A stretch of 64,000 bases of DNA from Thermoleophilum album (GTDB taxonomy: Bacteria; Actinomycetota; Thermoleophilia; Solirubrobacterales; Thermoleophilaceae): positions 692,382 through 756,381 of the forward strand of contig NZ_FNWJ01000002.1 in the NCBI RefSeq assembly GCF_900108055.1, in the 5' to 3' direction. Shown here piece by piece: positions 62,708 through 64,000 of this stretch (the stretch's first letter is position 1; each line of letters opens with the position of its first letter). The position numbers and the translations under genes were made by a program. Under the pieces are notes generated by a model, which was given only the letters and a program-made list of their open reading frames with translations, did not search any database and was not told the origin of the DNA.

Positions 62708-62950
62708 TCACACATACTCGCGCCGACGGCCGCGCAGACCGCCGCGGTCGATCACCAGGCCGAGCAACAGCCCCGCTGCGGTCAGTACCAGCGCTAGCGC
62801 GAGCTCGGCGATGATCGCCCCCTGCACCCCATCCTGAACCATCGCGAGCAACGCGAGTCCGACGGGCAAGACGAAGCAAAGGCCCTTCCACAGGCCGGGA
62901 GCGGCGTAGCCGAAGCCAAGCCCGCCCACGAAAAACAGCGTGTAAGCCAC
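62708..62950 (-). CDS. Small integral membrane protein, unknown
   Basis: An 80-aa hydrophobic protein with two or three membrane helices (LFFVGGLGFGYAAPGLW, FVLPVGLALLAMV, IIAELALALVLTAAGLLLGLVI) and a basic C terminus RGGLRGRRREYV. GTG 62950 is the likely start, but its GGAGGGG is rather far upstream (about 14 nt). I recognise no family. It precedes the phosphotriesterase-like gene on the same strand. Confidence 0.55.
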   Translation of the reverse strand: MAYTLFFVGGLGFGYAAPGLWKGLCFVLPVGLALLAMVQDGVQGAIIAELALALVLTAAGLLLGLVIDRGGLRGRRREYV

Positions 62951-63666
62951 GGCGTCCAGTTCCGCCCCTCCTGAGATCCAGCTCCTCCTCTCGCGCGCCT
63001 GCGTGGGCGCTGTTGGCGATCCTAAACCCCTCGGGGGCGGATCGGAAGCGAGCGGGGACCGTTCTGGAATCGCTTCAGGTCCGTGGTTTCAAAGCGTCTC
63101 GGCTTTCCTTGCACACACTCTGCGCGGAGTTCTGCACACGGACCACTGGCCTTGCCCGGCAGTTAACGACACCGGTGAGTGGTCGAGGTTCGCACCGTCG
63201 CGCTCGCGATCTCTGCGATGTTCGGGGCGCGAGCCGCGGGCGCCGTAGCTGCTTGTTCCCGCGCTCGTGAGCTCACGCTCAGGCGGTAGCTCTCCTGTTG
63301 TGCCCAGAGAATCGGAGGTTACTTCTGGGCAACTCTGGATTTCGAGTTCGAACGACCACGAAGGCGTCAGAAAACTCACCAGAAGCATGCGCAACTCGCC
63401 TGCTCAAGGAGCGTAAGGACCTCCTCGGGGGAGCTCGTGCACGCTGGTCGCATCTCGGAATCGCATGCCGCAGAGTTTCAGAGGCGCTTCTCCGGAGGTC
63501 GAGACAGATTCCGCCCTCCTCGCCAGATTGCAGACTTTGGCGAGAAGCAGAGACCATGTTGGAAAGACGAGGAAGGCCGAAGGATGTGGCTCGGTAAGGC
63601 GTTCCTGCTGAACAGCTCCTGCGACGGAATCAGGTATCTGGACAACAGCTCCGCGAGCCGCGAGCC
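62951..63666. other. About 700 bp without a supportable gene; lower GC than surroundings
   Basis: Open frames here are short, overlap on both strands and show no family motif. Three 60-base lines counted by hand (63301, 63481, 63541) are 53%, 62% and 57% G+C, against about 70% elsewhere. No rRNA, tRNA, CRISPR or transposase signature is visible. It could be decayed coding sequence, an RNA gene I cannot recognise, or an inserted fragment. Confidence 0.4.
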
Positions 63667-64000
63667 TTAAGCATCCACGCCCCACGCGCTTGTTGGGGTG
63701 CCGCGTCGACGAAGGGCACGAGTTTCGGGCGCGTAAGAACGCAGCTCGTGGCCGTGATCGGAGAGCCAGGTTGCCGCCTGCTCCCAGTCGGGCAGCGCCG
63801 TGCTGAGCGCACGCCAGAAGGCCTTGCTGTGGTTCGGGATGCTGAGGTGAATGAGCTCGTGGACCACGACGTAGCGCGCCACCGACCGCGGCGGGATGAC
63901 CAGCCGCCAGTTGAGCGAGATGGTGCCGGTCGGTGCGCATGAGCCCCAGCGGGTGCGCTGGTCGCGCACAGCCAGTCGTCGGAAGGTGCAGCCCAGGCGC
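63667..64000 (-). CDS. YgjP-like (DUF45) metallopeptidase, C-terminal part (cut by window edge)
   Basis: The frame runs without a stop to the window end, so the N terminus is missing. The visible 110 residues carry the family core: TRWGSC, then SLNWRLVIPPRSVARYVVVHELIHL with the zinc HExxH (HELIH), and PNHSKAFWRAL with the third His ligand. These features match YgjP/DUF45 SprT-like zinc metalloproteases. The C-terminal ~20 residues are a basic tail. Substrates are unknown; homologues often accompany DNA-repair or restriction genes. Confidence 0.85.
   Translation of the reverse strand, partial: RLGCTFRRLAVRDQRTRWGSCAPTGTISLNWRLVIPPRSVARYVVVHELIHLSIPNHSKAFWRALSTALPDWEQAATWLSDHGHELRSYAPETRALRRRGTPTSAWGVDA

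Noticed and set aside
63298-63597. 99-codon plus-strand frame in the low-GC gap
   Set aside because: No motif, weak start context and competing frames on the other strand; not enough to call a gene.

Overview
The window is GC-rich chromosomal DNA (roughly 70% G+C by eye) packed with short-gap operons. It uses GTG and TTG starts heavily, and many genes are coupled by 4-nt GTGA or ATGA overlaps. Gene content points to a deep-branching actinobacterium, most plausibly class Thermoleophilia. The clues are a meso-DAP type MurE, an actinobacterial-style KMSTT TrpRS, a Zur box of actinobacterial form, a medium-chain acyl-CoA ligase, a fatty-acid hydroxylase and a haloalkane dehalogenase. The class assignment is inference.

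Layout, left to right. 1-8003: hisC (cut by the edge), aroH, a VOC dioxygenase-like gene, rluB, rlmN (opposite strand), a NodB deacetylase, scpB-scpA, trpS and an AlkK-like acyl-CoA ligase. 8106-12690: a complete glycine cleavage operon gcvT-gcvH-gcvPA-gcvPB. 12732-32901: a division/cell-wall (dcw) cluster read right to left as mraZ-rsmH-ftsL-ftsI / murE-murF-mraY-murD-ftsW-murG / murC-murB fusion-ftsQ-ftsZ. It is interrupted twice by genes on the other strand: a GAF/degenerate-GGDEF plus MshEN/coiled-coil pair between ftsI and murE, and a secreted DUF3089-type hydrolase between murG and murC. 33340-38922: an operon of an M20 dipeptidase, two unknown helical proteins and tadA-tadB-tadC without pilins.

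39009-47645: an Rpf-like muralytic protein, lon, rpiA, a response regulator-histidine kinase-cpaB unit, an unknown acidic protein and a degenerate Rho-like protein. The Rho-like gene ends an operon PAP2 phosphatase-lipoprotein-glpD-folP-rho-like (52122 down to 46389). 52273-57551: tRNA-Glu, a fatty-acid hydroxylase, a NarK transporter, a response regulator with a degenerate receiver, tRNA-Leu, superoxide dismutase with a clear terminator, and a haloalkane dehalogenase. 57597-60118: a Fur/Zur regulator convergent with znuA, whose promoter holds a perfect 15-bp Zur-type palindrome, and an NAD-dependent epimerase. 60320-64000: a membrane diguanylate cyclase, tRNA-Pro and tRNA-Gly, a phosphotriesterase-like protein with a small membrane partner, about 700 bp of unassigned lower-GC DNA, and an edge-truncated YgjP-like metallopeptidase.

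Best candidates for undescribed biology are the GAF-GGDEF/MshEN-coiled-coil pair inside the dcw cluster and the Rho-like protein that has lost its Walker A lysine and its loop region. The MurC-MurB fusion and the pilin-less Tad operon are also worth a look.
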